A program made the position numbers and the translations under genes. Of a DNA stretch of 34,045 nucleotides, positions 1 to 6,679 are shown in pieces. Positions within the stretch are counted from its first letter, which is position 1. Every line of letters begins with the position of its first letter. The notes beneath the pieces are model-generated. The model was given only the letters and a program-made list of their open reading frames with translations, was not told the DNA's origin and searched no databases. The stretch is taken from the NCBI GenBank assembly GCA_001821935.1, contig MHOU01000012.1, positions 114,816 to 148,860 on the forward strand, given 5' to 3'. Origin of the DNA: Candidatus Staskawiczbacteria bacterium RIFCSPHIGHO2_02_FULL_43_16. GTDB taxonomy: Bacteria > Patescibacteriota > Minisyncoccia > Minisyncoccales > Staskawiczbacteraceae.

Positions 1-348
1 ATCCCAGTCCCTGCACCAATCCGAAGTTGCCAGACCGAGGCCTTGGAACTTGGCCATGATCAGGTTGCAGGTGACTTCGGGCAATACCAACAGATCCCAC
101 AGATTCGGATCTTGTGCCGGCATTTTCTTGCCCTCCATCGCTTTGGCGTACTGGTCTTTCATGCCCAGCGTCTCATAGAGCGCGCTGTTGTCGAGGGGCG
201 GCAGACTCGCCTGTTGAAGTTGTTGGAGAAACGACGCCTCCACAACCACCAATTCGCCCCGAAGAAAACGCTTGGCGTTTTCAGCGCCCTCGAACTTATT
301 GAACAGGGCTTCCACGCTGACACCATCAACCGACAGAATGTACTTCAT
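1..348 (-). CDS. Unknown protein, 3' end outside window
   Basis: This open frame is missing from the ORF track because it runs off the left edge. Reading the minus strand from ATG at 348 gives 116 residues with no stop, beginning MKYILSVDGVSVEALF and ending, at the edge, in LATSDWCRDWD. The start is supported by a strong ribosome site (GGAGGAAGG) six bases upstream. The protein looks soluble and mixed alpha/beta, with a Gln/Leu-rich helix near residues 40-50. I recognise no domain. It has its own near-consensus promoter and a 160-base leader containing a hairpin and a possible leader peptide, all given separately. Base composition is richer in G+C than the tsaC-leuS operon before it. It belongs to the group of SD-led, promoter-driven genes in this window. 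Coding status is fairly sure; function is unknown. Confidence 0.75.
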   Translation of the reverse strand, partial: MKYILSVDGVSVEALFNKFEGAENAKRFLRGELVVVEASFLQQLQQASLPPLDNSALYETLGMKDQYAKAMEGKKMPAQDPNLWDLLVLPEVTCNLIMAKFQGLGLATSDWCRDWD

Positions 349-360
349 GACAAGCCTTCC

Positions 361-377
361 TCCGACTTATAGTCGGA
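361..377 (-). promoter_or_regulatory. Hairpin overlapping the ribosome site of the 1-348 gene
   Basis: TCCGACT-TAT-AGTCGGA is a perfect 7-bp inverted repeat with a 3-base loop. On the minus strand the last GGA of its 3' arm is also the first GGA of the ribosome site GGAGGAAGG, so folding would partly hide the site. Translational control is inferred; the repeat and the overlap are directly visible. Confidence 0.55.
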
Positions 378-391
378 CTTACTTTCTCCTG

Positions 392-436
392 CTAGGCAGA
401 AAGCGGATATAGGCCGCGAAATGCAGCCATAGGCAC
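392..436 (-). CDS. Possible leader peptide (uORF) upstream of the 1-348 gene
   Basis: In the minus-strand leader a very good ribosome site, GGAGGGGA, stands about six bases before GTG at 436, which opens a 14-codon frame (M/V-PMAAFRGLYPLSA) ending in TAG. An ATG two codons in would give MAAFRGLYPLSA. The stop lies about 15 bases ahead of the hairpin that overlaps the next gene's ribosome site. Its placement suggests a leader peptide that couples or attenuates translation of the downstream gene, but a frame this short can occur by chance. Confidence 0.35.
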   Translation of the reverse strand: MPMAAFRGLYPLSA

Positions 437-517
437 AAATTCCCCTCCAAAGAACTTATGTCTACGGCTGATTTCGCAAGTATTTAGCTGTAAACGTACC
501 CCCTTAATCGTGTCCTA

Positions 518-547
518 ATTATAGCATACCTACCTAATTCTTGTCAA
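518..547 (-). promoter_or_regulatory. Near-consensus sigma-70 promoter
   Basis: On the minus strand TTGACA (547-542) and TATAAT (523-518) are both perfect and separated by 18 bases, with an extended TG (TGCTATAAT). The predicted start of transcription is near 511, giving a leader of about 160 bases for the gene at 1-348. The -35 box begins only a few bases beyond the tsaC stop codon, and no terminator separates the two genes. Confidence 0.85.
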
Positions 548-550
548 GGT

Positions 551-1093
551 TTACGTAGTTAAATCAATGATTTTTGAGGACTTGCTCTTCAGGGGCTTAT
601 CAACGGTAATAATGAGTCCCACAAGCCTATTTTCCCCGAAAGTGGTCATTATTTGCTCTGCGGTTTTTAAAGGCTCCTGGGTTGAAATATTAACAGAGGT
701 TTGCACCAGCGGCCGGTTTACTTTTTTGAGCAGTTTTTGTAAAAACGCGTGGTTTGGAATACGCAAAGCTATTGTTTTTTTATCTTGGCCGTAAAGTACC
801 CGACGCCCGACGTCGGGCAGATTTCTGCTTAAGATAAATGTATATTTTCCAGGCCAATACTTTCTTAAAATTTTAAACTGGCTGGCGTCAATCTCCGCCA
901 ACTGGCGCGCCATTTTTATGCTAGAAACAAAAACCGGCAAAGGTTTTGCCTTTGGCCGTTTTTTTATTTTGTAAATTTTCTTAACAGCTTTTTTGTTACC
1001 GGCATCAGCAATAAAACCGTAAACCGTATCGGTGGGAACAATGACCACGCCCCCTTTCTTCAAAACCGAAATAGCCTTATTTAACTTTTCCAT
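551..1093 (-). CDS. tsaC: L-threonylcarbamoyladenylate synthase (Sua5/YrdC/TsaC family)
   Basis: Makes threonylcarbamoyl-AMP from threonine, bicarbonate and ATP, the first step of t6A modification at position 37 of ANN-decoding tRNAs. The 180-residue length fits the single-domain YrdC form. Visible family marks are PTDTVYG (about 20-26), the K-x-x-R-type patch IKKRPKAKPLPVFV (43-56) and PLVQTSVNIS (128-137), with a C-terminal SSKIIDL. It starts with ATG at 1093, overlapping the nucleotidyltransferase gene by 17 bases, so it is the last gene of the leuS operon and probably translationally coupled. No ribosome site is evident. One odd patch, LPDVGRRVLYG (about 92-102), is encoded by a GC-rich palindrome shared with argS and looks like a repeat-derived insertion. 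The family assignment is secure. Confidence 0.93.
   Translation of the reverse strand: MEKLNKAISVLKKGGVVIVPTDTVYGFIADAGNKKAVKKIYKIKKRPKAKPLPVFVSSIKMARQLAEIDASQFKILRKYWPGKYTFILSRNLPDVGRRVLYGQDKKTIALRIPNHAFLQKLLKKVNRPLVQTSVNISTQEPLKTAEQIMTTFGENRLVGLIITVDKPLKSKSSKIIDLTT
799..817. repeat. GC-rich palindromic element inside tsaC
   Basis: CCCGACGCCCGACGTCGGG contains the palindrome CCCGACGTCGGG. Its first 18 bases recur exactly at 20059-20076 inside argS. In tsaC it is read as part of LPDVGRRV; in argS another frame is used, so the element is conserved as DNA rather than as peptide. Confidence 0.7.
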
Positions 1094-1820
1094 CTTTTAA
1101 GAATTCATTTCTAAACTTTTCGATATCATCGGCTTTTCCAAAATCCATCCAGTTATCTTTTAACTTTTTAATTTTCACCTTTTTGTCTTTTGCCAAAAGG
1201 GTCAAAACATCTGTTATTTCATATTCGCCGCGCGGCGATTTACTAGTCAACGGCAACTTGTCAAAAACCTCCGGCGTAAATTTGTATAAACTGGTGTTTA
1301 TCAAATCCCCCACAAATTCTTTGGGTTTTTCTATAATTTCTTTTAGCAATTCACCATCTTCTATCAACACGCCAAACCGCTCGGGGTGCTCTGCCTTCAG
1401 CCCCCCCACATAACAATACTGGTCATCAATGTTCATGCCAGCCAAATCATCAGCCGAATAAAAATTATCGCCCACCAAAGAAATAAACTGATCGCCACCC
1501 GCAAAATCTTTCACGCATTTTAACGGGCAAGCCGTGCCATACTCTTTTTCTTTTGGCCCCAGCACTTCAAACTGGTTTACCATGCCAATGGTCACGCCGG
1601 CAGGCAATTTATACGTTTTCAAAAATTCAGCAATCAAATCTTGCCTGAATCCCACCACCAGCATAATTTGGGTGTAGCCCGCCTTGATAATATTATCTAA
1701 CACATACGCCAAAAACGGCCGGTTATTAACGGTAATTAAATGCTTGGATTTATCTTTGGAAAGTTCCAGCATGCGCGTGCCCTGCCCCGCCGCCGAAACC
1801 ACTACCTTCTTAATTGGCAT
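1077..1820 (-). CDS. Sugar-phosphate nucleotidyltransferase (NTP_transferase family)
   Basis: Expected to couple a sugar 1-phosphate to an NTP to form an NDP-sugar for surface polysaccharide or glycan synthesis. The start ATG at 1820 (MPIKKVVVSAAGQGTRM) is chosen because it brings the nucleotide-binding signature to the N terminus; the ORF-track start adds four residues. Marks of the family are AAGQGTRM (10-17) followed by KDKSKHL, a metal-binding GDN in the middle, GVLIEDGELLKEIIEKP, and the late SPRGEYEITD and WMDFGK blocks. About 247 residues, so there is no C-terminal left-handed beta-helix domain. It begins one base after the leuS stop and overlaps tsaC by 17 bases. The substrate cannot be told from sequence; glucose-1-phosphate uridylyl- or thymidylyltransferase-like enzymes are the closest recognisable group. 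Confidence 0.85.
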   Translation of the reverse strand: MPIKKVVVSAAGQGTRMLELSKDKSKHLITVNNRPFLAYVLDNIIKAGYTQIMLVVGFRQDLIAEFLKTYKLPAGVTIGMVNQFEVLGPKEKEYGTACPLKCVKDFAGGDQFISLVGDNFYSADDLAGMNIDDQYCYVGGLKAEHPERFGVLIEDGELLKEIIEKPKEFVGDLINTSLYKFTPEVFDKLPLTSKSPRGEYEITDVLTLLAKDKKVKIKKLKDNWMDFGKADDIEKFRNEFLKDGKVK

Positions 1821-1821
1821 A

Positions 1822-4698
1822 TTAAATAACAATATTAATCAACTTATTGGGCACGAAAATAATTTTACGCACCTGCTTGCCTTCAATCCATGGTTTTATC
1901 TTGGCGCTTTCTTCCGCCATTTTTTCTACGTCTTTTTGGCTGACGCCGCCGGCAACTTCCAGTTTATCCCGGACTTTTCCATTAACCTGTACCATGATCC
2001 ACAGTTTTTCACTGCCAACCAATGTTTTATCAAACACCGGCCATGTTTGAAGGTGGATTGATTTCTTATTTTTCAAAACGCTTTGCCAAAGTTCTTCAGC
2101 CACATGCGGCGCGAAGGGCGCTAAAAGCTTAAGGAAGGTTTCGTATTGCTGTTTTGAAAGGTGATGCGATTCTATTTCATTTAACAGCTTCATCAAATTA
2201 CTAACTCCGGTGTTAAAACTTAAGTCACCAATATCAATGCCGATTTTATGAGTATAGTTATTAAGCGCGCTGGCTGCAACAGAGCTTGGCTTAACTTTAA
2301 CATCATATGTATGTACAAAATTCCACACCCGGTTCAAAAACCGATACACTCCGGTAATGCCGCCGGGATTCCACGGCCCGCCATGCAAATACGGACCCAT
2401 GAAAGCCAGGTACATGCGTACGGCATCGGCACCGTATTTTTTCACTTCTTGGTCAGGGTCCACCACATTGCCGCGTGACTTAGACATTTTTTGGTTATCA
2501 GGGCCCAAAATAATCCCCCGGTTGCGCCGGTTTAAAAAAGGTTCGCTGGCATTCACATAGCCAAGCTTATGCAGGGCTTTGGCAAAAAACCGGGCGTAGA
2601 GCAAATGCATGGTGGTGTGCTCGGCGCCCCCAAGGTACGAAAATACCGGCAGCCATTGTTTCATTTTTTCTTTGGAAGCAAAGGCTTTTTTATTCTTGGG
2701 GTCAGTGTAGCGCATGAAATACCAGGAAGAATCCACAAAGGTATCCATGGTATCGGTTTCGCGCTGGGCCGGGCCCTTGCAGGTTGGACAGGTTACGTTA
2801 AGCCATTTTGTGGCTTTGGCCAAGGGTGAACGCCCGTCATCGGCCGGCTTAAAATCTTTCAGGGGTGGCAATTTGACCGGCAATTCTTTTTGGGAAACCG
2901 GCACATAACCGCAGGCCGGGCAATGAATCATGGGAATCGGCACACCCCAGTACCGCTGGCGGGACAATATCCAATCACGGAGGCGATAGGTTTTTTGGAA
3001 ATTCCCCACGCCTTTTGATTTTAGCTCTTCAACTATTTTTTTCTTGGCTAATTGAGAATCCATGCCGTCAAACTTACCGGAGTTTACCAAAACGCCATTT
3101 CCAGAGAAACAGACTAGCGAGGGCTGTAAAAATCGCTTAACAAATTCTGACTCATAACTGATGCTCGTATTAGAATCAAGCTTTTTAATTGATTCTTGCG
3201 CATTCATCCAATGAAGTTCCATATCTTCGTGCGCATCCGGCTTTAGCGGAATAGAATTTTCATTTTTCAAAATTACATGATAGGCTTTCTGAAATTTCGT
3301 TCTTTCAACATTTCTAGCGGACGCAAAAAAATTGGTAGATATTTGCCCAAGATATTCTTTAATTTCAAAATCCGTATAACCCGTTTCTTCCTTTACCTCC
3401 CTGGTTAAAGTAGTTACATCGTCATCATTGCTATCGCGACCCCCGCCGGGAATTGCCCATTCATTATTTTTTTTATTGAGTACAAGGAGAATTTTATCAT
3501 CTGATGATCGCGTTACAATTGCCGCTACACTGTCACGAAAAATAGCATTTGGTTTTTTCTGGCCAAATTCCGGCAAGACTACTTCTTTAACCGGCAGGTT
3601 ATATTTTTTGGCAAATTCAAAATCGCGCTGGTCATGTGCCGGAACAAACATCACCGCGCCGGTTCCGTAATGGCCCAGAACATAATCGGCCACCCAAACG
3701 GGGATTTTCTGGTTATTAATGGGGTTGACGGCAAAAATTCCGGCATCTATTCCGGTTTTTTCTTTGGCTTCCTCGCGCTCCAATTCCCTTTTGGCCAAAC
3801 TTTTTTTAACGTAACTTTTAACTTCACTGCTTGCCTGCCAGCCGATACTAAGCCACTTTTGCGCGATTTCAGGAGAAATAACAATGGCGGTTGCGCCGAA
3901 AATCGTGTCCGGCCGCGTGGTAAACACTTCCACAAATTCATTTTTGGATTTTGAATTTTGATGATTGGGATTTATTTGTGATTTGTAATTTGGAATTTGG
4001 AATTTTATAGTTGCTCCTTGTGAACGCCCCACCCAATTTATCTGGCCAAGCTTGGCCGTTTCCTGCCAATCAAGATTTTTTAAACCATCAATCAGCTCGT
4101 CTTTAAATTCGGTTATTTTAAACATCCACTGGGCCAGTTCTTTTTGGGTAACTTCAGATTTGCACCTGTCACACTTACCATCAACCACCTGCTCGTTGGC
4201 CAACACGGTTTTGTCGTTGGGGCACCAATTAACGTTGGTTATGGCCCGGTAGGCCAGCCCCTTTTTGTAAAATTCAATAAACATCCATTGGGTCCAGGCG
4301 TAATAATCCGGGTCTATGGTGCTCACTTTGCGAGACCAATCAAACATGGTGCCCATAGACTTTAACTGGCGGGTCATGTAGGCAATGTTTTGCTTGGTCC
4401 ATTTTTCCGGATGAATATTATGTTTGATAGCCGCGTTTTCAGCGGGCAAACCAAAGGCATCAAATCCAGTGGGGTAGAGCACATTGTATCCTTTCATGCG
4501 AAGGTATCTGGCCTTAATATCCGGCAGGGAAAACGCGTACCAGTGGCCGATGTGAAGATTGCCCGAGGGGTAGGCAAATTCGGTAAGCAGCATCTTATTT
4601 TCCTTTCCGGCAACCTTGTCTTTGGTAACATAAAACTTCTTGGCTTCCCAATATTTCTGCCACTTTTTTTCAATTTTTTGCGGACTGTATTTAACCAT
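1822..4698 (-). CDS. leuS: Leucyl-tRNA synthetase with an inserted Nudix domain
   Basis: Charges tRNA-Leu with leucine and edits mischarged tRNA. ATG at 4698 is chosen because MVKYSPQKIEKKWQKYW is the family N terminus; the ORF-track start is an upstream TTG lying in the terminator before it. Seen in order: HIGH (49-52), zinc-type cysteines (CPND...CDRC), the editing domain with TTRPDT (about 257-262) and VPAHDQRDFEFAKKY, a second zinc cluster (CPAC...CPTC), and KMSKS (about 735), then the anticodon-binding helices. Two insertions stand out. About 20 residues around NYKSQINPNHQNSKSK (about 231-254) derive from an AT-rich repeat. About 145 residues (roughly 380-525) form a complete Nudix domain placed between LPEFGQKK and FSGNGVLVNSG of the editing domain. 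The gene lacks an SD and has an extended -10 box ten bases upstream. It heads the operon with the nucleotidyltransferase and tsaC. Confidence 0.96.
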   Translation of the reverse strand: MVKYSPQKIEKKWQKYWEAKKFYVTKDKVAGKENKMLLTEFAYPSGNLHIGHWYAFSLPDIKARYLRMKGYNVLYPTGFDAFGLPAENAAIKHNIHPEKWTKQNIAYMTRQLKSMGTMFDWSRKVSTIDPDYYAWTQWMFIEFYKKGLAYRAITNVNWCPNDKTVLANEQVVDGKCDRCKSEVTQKELAQWMFKITEFKDELIDGLKNLDWQETAKLGQINWVGRSQGATIKFQIPNYKSQINPNHQNSKSKNEFVEVFTTRPDTIFGATAIVISPEIAQKWLSIGWQASSEVKSYVKKSLAKRELEREEAKEKTGIDAGIFAVNPINNQKIPVWVADYVLGHYGTGAVMFVPAHDQRDFEFAKKYNLPVKEVVLPEFGQKKPNAIFRDSVAAIVTRSSDDKILLVLNKKNNEWAIPGGGRDSNDDDVTTLTREVKEETGYTDFEIKEYLGQISTNFFASARNVERTKFQKAYHVILKNENSIPLKPDAHEDMELHWMNAQESIKKLDSNTSISYESEFVKRFLQPSLVCFSGNGVLVNSGKFDGMDSQLAKKKIVEELKSKGVGNFQKTYRLRDWILSRQRYWGVPIPMIHCPACGYVPVSQKELPVKLPPLKDFKPADDGRSPLAKATKWLNVTCPTCKGPAQRETDTMDTFVDSSWYFMRYTDPKNKKAFASKEKMKQWLPVFSYLGGAEHTTMHLLYARFFAKALHKLGYVNASEPFLNRRNRGIILGPDNQKMSKSRGNVVDPDQEVKKYGADAVRMYLAFMGPYLHGGPWNPGGITGVYRFLNRVWNFVHTYDVKVKPSSVAASALNNYTHKIGIDIGDLSFNTGVSNLMKLLNEIESHHLSKQQYETFLKLLAPFAPHVAEELWQSVLKNKKSIHLQTWPVFDKTLVGSEKLWIMVQVNGKVRDKLEVAGGVSQKDVEKMAEESAKIKPWIEGKQVRKIIFVPNKLINIVI
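3937..4005. repeat. AT-rich degenerate repeat inside leuS
   Basis: A run of related units of the type ATTTGTGATTTGTAATTTGG lies in frame within leuS just before the TTRPDT motif and encodes the low-complexity string NYKSQINPNHQNSKSK. Fifteen bases (TTATTTGTGATTTGT) recur exactly in ileS at 16657-16671. Confidence 0.65.
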
Positions 4699-4708
4699 AT
4701 TTTCAAAT

Positions 4709-4717
4709 ATCGTATCA
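4709..4717 (-). promoter_or_regulatory. Extended -10 box in front of leuS
   Basis: TGATACGAT lies ten bases upstream of the leuS ATG with no convincing -35 box. Transcription starting 6-7 bases downstream would give a leader of only about 3-4 bases, so the leuS message may be nearly leaderless. The same pattern precedes tatD and the MFS gene. Confidence 0.45.
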
Positions 4718-4730
4718 TAATTCAGGGGCA

Positions 4731-4761
4731 AAAAAAAGTCCTACCTTGGGCTAGGCAGGAC
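4731..4761 (-). terminator. Intrinsic terminator after the exported-protein gene
   Basis: Reading minus, GTCCTGCCT / AGGTAGGAC forms a 9-bp stem (one mismatch) with a 6-base loop, followed at once by at least seven T. It ends the transcript of the gene at 4782-5246 and isolates leuS from it. Confidence 0.85.
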
Positions 4762-4781
4762 ATGTGTTGCGACGCAATGCA

Positions 4782-5246
4782 TCATTCCCCCTCCGGATCC
4801 AGCTTTTTCAGAAACGTCAGGGTTTCCTGCTGTTGCACGCCAGGGCCGGGAACCGATGCCCATCGGCCAACCAAGCGCGGGGCGCCGTTGACCGCCTCAA
4901 TGCGGTAGAGGTTTACGCCGCGCACCAGGCCGCGCTCGGTGGTGATCGCCCAGCTGGCGGCTAGGTTACTCCCCTGGCGGATGGCAATGCCGCTGAAGTT
5001 GGAACCGCCACCGACCACCCAGGTGATGAGGTAGACGTCGGCCTTCTTGGTGAGGACAACGATACCACTGTAGTTCTTGCCGCCGGCTTCCTGACCTTTG
5101 CAGGTGTAGTAACCGCTCAAGTCCGCCATTTCAGGCTGAATTTGGCGAACAGGCGGCGGTGGTACCTTCCCCGGTTCAACCACGCCAATAATGAAACCAA
5201 AAAGAAACGCTGCCCAAAGAAAGAGGAACGAAGTCATGTTGACCAT
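4782..5246 (-). CDS. Exported protein of unknown function
   Basis: A 154-residue protein starting at ATG 5246, which has a GGAGGGA ribosome site six bases upstream. Residues about 4-21 (MTSFLFLWAAFLFGFIIGVV) form one hydrophobic segment, a signal peptide or N-terminal anchor, followed by a Pro-rich linker (GKVPPPPVRQ). The rest is a predicted beta-rich extracytoplasmic domain: SGYYTCKGQ, YSGIVVLTKK, DVYLITWVVGGGSNFSGIAI, then LVGRWAS. This spacing of Gly, Tyr and Trp resembles small beta-barrel domains seen in other exported bacterial proteins, but I cannot name the family. It is monocistronic, with a TTGCTT-17-TATAGT promoter and a strong terminator. Codons are more G+C rich than those of leuS or tatD. 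Real gene with high confidence; function unknown. Confidence 0.85.
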   Translation of the reverse strand: MVNMTSFLFLWAAFLFGFIIGVVEPGKVPPPPVRQIQPEMADLSGYYTCKGQEAGGKNYSGIVVLTKKADVYLITWVVGGGSNFSGIAIRQGSNLAASWAITTERGLVRGVNLYRIEAVNGAPRLVGRWASVPGPGVQQQETLTFLKKLDPEGE

Positions 5247-5286
5247 GGAAATCCCTCCAAAAGATGTGAAAGGTGCACGTTATCAA

Positions 5287-5315
5287 ACTATACACCCGCC
5301 TCATTTTTTAAGCAA
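5287..5315 (-). promoter_or_regulatory. Promoter of the exported-protein gene
   Basis: TTGCTT (5315-5310) and TATAGT (5292-5287) on the minus strand, 17 bases apart. The predicted start is near 5280, leaving a leader of about 33 bases that carries the GGAGGGA ribosome site. The -35 box lies only a few bases past the tatD stop. Confidence 0.65.
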
Positions 5316-5321
5316 CGTCGA

Positions 5322-6062
5322 TTATATACCAAATAGTTTTTTAGCATTCGTAGTGGTTTTATCTGCTACCTCTTGAACACTCACCTTTTTCAATTCTGCG
5401 ATTTTTTCAATAGTATATTTCATAAAAATGGGCTCATTGCGTTTTCCTGGTGCCATGGGCGGTGTTAAATACGGGCAATCAGTTTCCAGCAGCATATGTT
5501 CTAGGCCAATGTTTTTTATTACTTCTTCTAGTGGAAACTTGAACATGATGCCATTCATGCCCAAGTAAAAACCCAGCTCAACATATTTTTGAGCCTGCTG
5601 TAATGTTCCGGTAAAACAATGGATAACACCGCGCAGCCCCTGGCCTTTTAGCATTTCCAGCATTTCATCATGCGCCTTGCGGCAATGGATAATGACGGGC
5701 AAATTGAGTTCTTTTGCCAAAGCAATTTGCCGCAAAAAAATATCTTTCTGCTTTTCTTTGTTATATGGTTCACGGAAATAATCTAAACCAATCTCGCCAA
5801 TAGCTACTACCTTTTTTGATTTGGCCAAATCGCGGTATTGTTGCGAATCGAATTCTTCATCAACATCGGTTGGGTGCAGGCCGATAGCTGCATAAAAACC
5901 ATCATGCTTTGCGGCCAATTCAACTGCGCTTTTACTGGTTGCAAAAGAAGTGCCAACATTAATGCAGGCAATGTTAGCGGCCAGAGTTCTGCTAATCACT
6001 TCATTGCGATCATGGTCATACGCATCAACTTGCAGATGCGCATGGGTATCAATCATTTTCAT
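5322..6062 (-). CDS. tatD: TatD family metal-dependent hydrolase / DNase
   Basis: TatD-type TIM-barrel hydrolases act on DNA (3'-5' exonuclease activity in characterised members) and in some bacteria serve D-aminoacyl-tRNA quality control. The start is taken at ATG 6062 (MKMIDTHAHLQ); the 39 extra residues of the ORF-track version are translated from the upstream csrA terminator and are not expected. Metal ligands are visible in order: THAHL (HxH), GEIGLDY, PVIIHCRKA, GVIHCFTG and LLETDCPYL. The resulting 246 residues are close to the family norm. There is no ribosome site; an extended -10 box seven bases upstream suggests a leaderless transcript. It stands alone between two terminated SD-type units. 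Family assignment is secure; the exact physiological substrate is not. Confidence 0.93.
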   Translation of the reverse strand: MKMIDTHAHLQVDAYDHDRNEVISRTLAANIACINVGTSFATSKSAVELAAKHDGFYAAIGLHPTDVDEEFDSQQYRDLAKSKKVVAIGEIGLDYFREPYNKEKQKDIFLRQIALAKELNLPVIIHCRKAHDEMLEMLKGQGLRGVIHCFTGTLQQAQKYVELGFYLGMNGIMFKFPLEEVIKNIGLEHMLLETDCPYLTPPMAPGKRNEPIFMKYTIEKIAELKKVSVQEVADKTTTNAKKLFGI

Positions 6063-6069
6063 ATATTTG

Positions 6070-6078
6070 ATTCTAACA
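6070..6078 (-). promoter_or_regulatory. Extended -10 box of tatD
   Basis: TGTTAGAAT ends seven bases before the tatD ATG, so transcription would begin at or beside the start codon. No good -35 box is seen. The box sits directly after the T-run of the csrA terminator. Confidence 0.5.
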
Positions 6079-6079
6079 T

Positions 6080-6123
6080 AAAAAAAGAACGCGCAGAGGC
6101 AATCTTGGTGATTGCGTGCGCGC
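6080..6123 (-). terminator. Intrinsic terminator of the csrA pair
   Basis: On the minus strand GCGC...GCAATC-ACCAA-GATTGC...GCGC forms a two-part stem (6-bp inner, 4-bp outer) followed by GTTC and seven T. It lies just after the stop codon of the second csrA gene. Confidence 0.75.
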
Positions 6124-6129
6124 AAAACG

Positions 6130-6333
6130 TTATCTCTTGGCCACGAGGGCGGGCTTGTCGGCGGCGGGTTCCTTGCCATCTTTGTTGCCCAAGAGCTCCT
6201 GCCGGAAGATCGTCACCTCACGCGGGGCTTCAATGCCCAGGCGGGTTTTGTTGCGATCAATATAAACAACAGTGATGCAGATATTGTCGTTGATGTAGAT
6301 CTTCTCACCCAATTTGCGACTTAGTACCAACAT
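6130..6333 (-). CDS. csrA: CsrA-family RNA-binding regulator (second copy)
   Basis: CsrA is a small dimeric protein that binds GGA-containing hairpins in mRNA leaders, usually blocking translation. The 67-residue product starts MLVLSRKLGEKIYI and continues with the beta-strand pattern ICITVVYIDRNKTRLGIEAP and the conserved REVTIFRQEL, covering the whole family core including the strand-1 residues (LVLSRK) and the late RxE region that contact RNA. The C-terminal tail (GKEPAADKPALVAKR) is variable. ATG at 6333 has AAGGA upstream. It follows another csrA by 37 bases and shares its promoter; a strong terminator follows. The two proteins differ at many positions, so this is an old duplication or two acquisitions rather than a fresh copy. 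Confidence 0.93.
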   Translation of the reverse strand: MLVLSRKLGEKIYINDNICITVVYIDRNKTRLGIEAPREVTIFRQELLGNKDGKEPAADKPALVAKR

Positions 6334-6370
6334 TTATCACGTCCTTTCAAAAGAGGGCGATTCCTGGTGT

Positions 6371-6583
6371 TTAGTCAACAGGTTTGGCAACAGCGCTGGG
6401 GTTGGGCTGGGTGTCGGCGGGTTTGCCATGAATGGCTTCATAAACTTCCTGGCGATGCACGGGCACCTCTTTGGGTGCGACAATGCCCAGGCGAACCTTG
6501 TCACCACGAATTTCCACCACCGTAACGGTGATGTCATTGTTGATGACAATACTCTCATTTTTTTTGCGTGAGAGTACCAACAT
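6371..6583 (-). CDS. csrA: CsrA-family RNA-binding regulator (first copy)
   Basis: A 70-residue CsrA: MLVLSRKKNESIVI, then ITVTVVEIRGDKVRLGIVAP and KEVPVHRQEVYEAI, the full RNA-binding core, with a Pro/Ala-rich tail. It is closer to textbook CsrA than the second copy (VRLGIVAPKEVPVHRQEV). ATG at 6583 has the ribosome site AAAGGAG eight bases upstream. The leader also holds AAAGGAAGG in the arm of a CCTTCC/GGAAGG hairpin, so it offers at least two GGA motifs and CsrA autoregulation is plausible. It is transcribed from a strong promoter overlapping the end of metG. Confidence 0.94.
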   Translation of the reverse strand: MLVLSRKKNESIVINNDITVTVVEIRGDKVRLGIVAPKEVPVHRQEVYEAIHGKPADTQPNPSAVAKPVD

Positions 6584-6650
6584 GATGCAATCTCCTTTCG
6601 TTGAAAAAGTGGTAAGCCTTCCTTTGCTTATGGGAAGGTGAGCTACTTAT

Positions 6651-6679
6651 GTTATAGCAAACTTATTTATTGGCGTCAA
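6651..6679 (-). promoter_or_regulatory. Strong promoter of the csrA pair
   Basis: TTGACG (6679-6674) and TATAAC (6656-6651) on the minus strand with 17-base spacing and an extended TG (TGCTATAAC). The -35 overlaps the metG stop codon. The predicted start near 6644 gives a leader of about 60 bases. Confidence 0.8.

Noticed and set aside
43-372. Plus-strand ORF of 109 residues
   Set aside because: It is the shadow of the minus-strand gene 1-348, which has a strong promoter and ribosome site; the plus ORF has neither.
6063-6179. N-terminal extension of TatD in the ORF track (MARNPPPTSPPSWPRD...)
   Set aside because: It is translated through the csrA stop and terminator; the family begins at MIDTHAHL and an extended -10 box sits just before ATG 6062.
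5838-6275. Plus-strand ORF of 145 residues across tatD and csrA
   Set aside because: It runs antisense through three well supported minus-strand features and shows no family resemblance.
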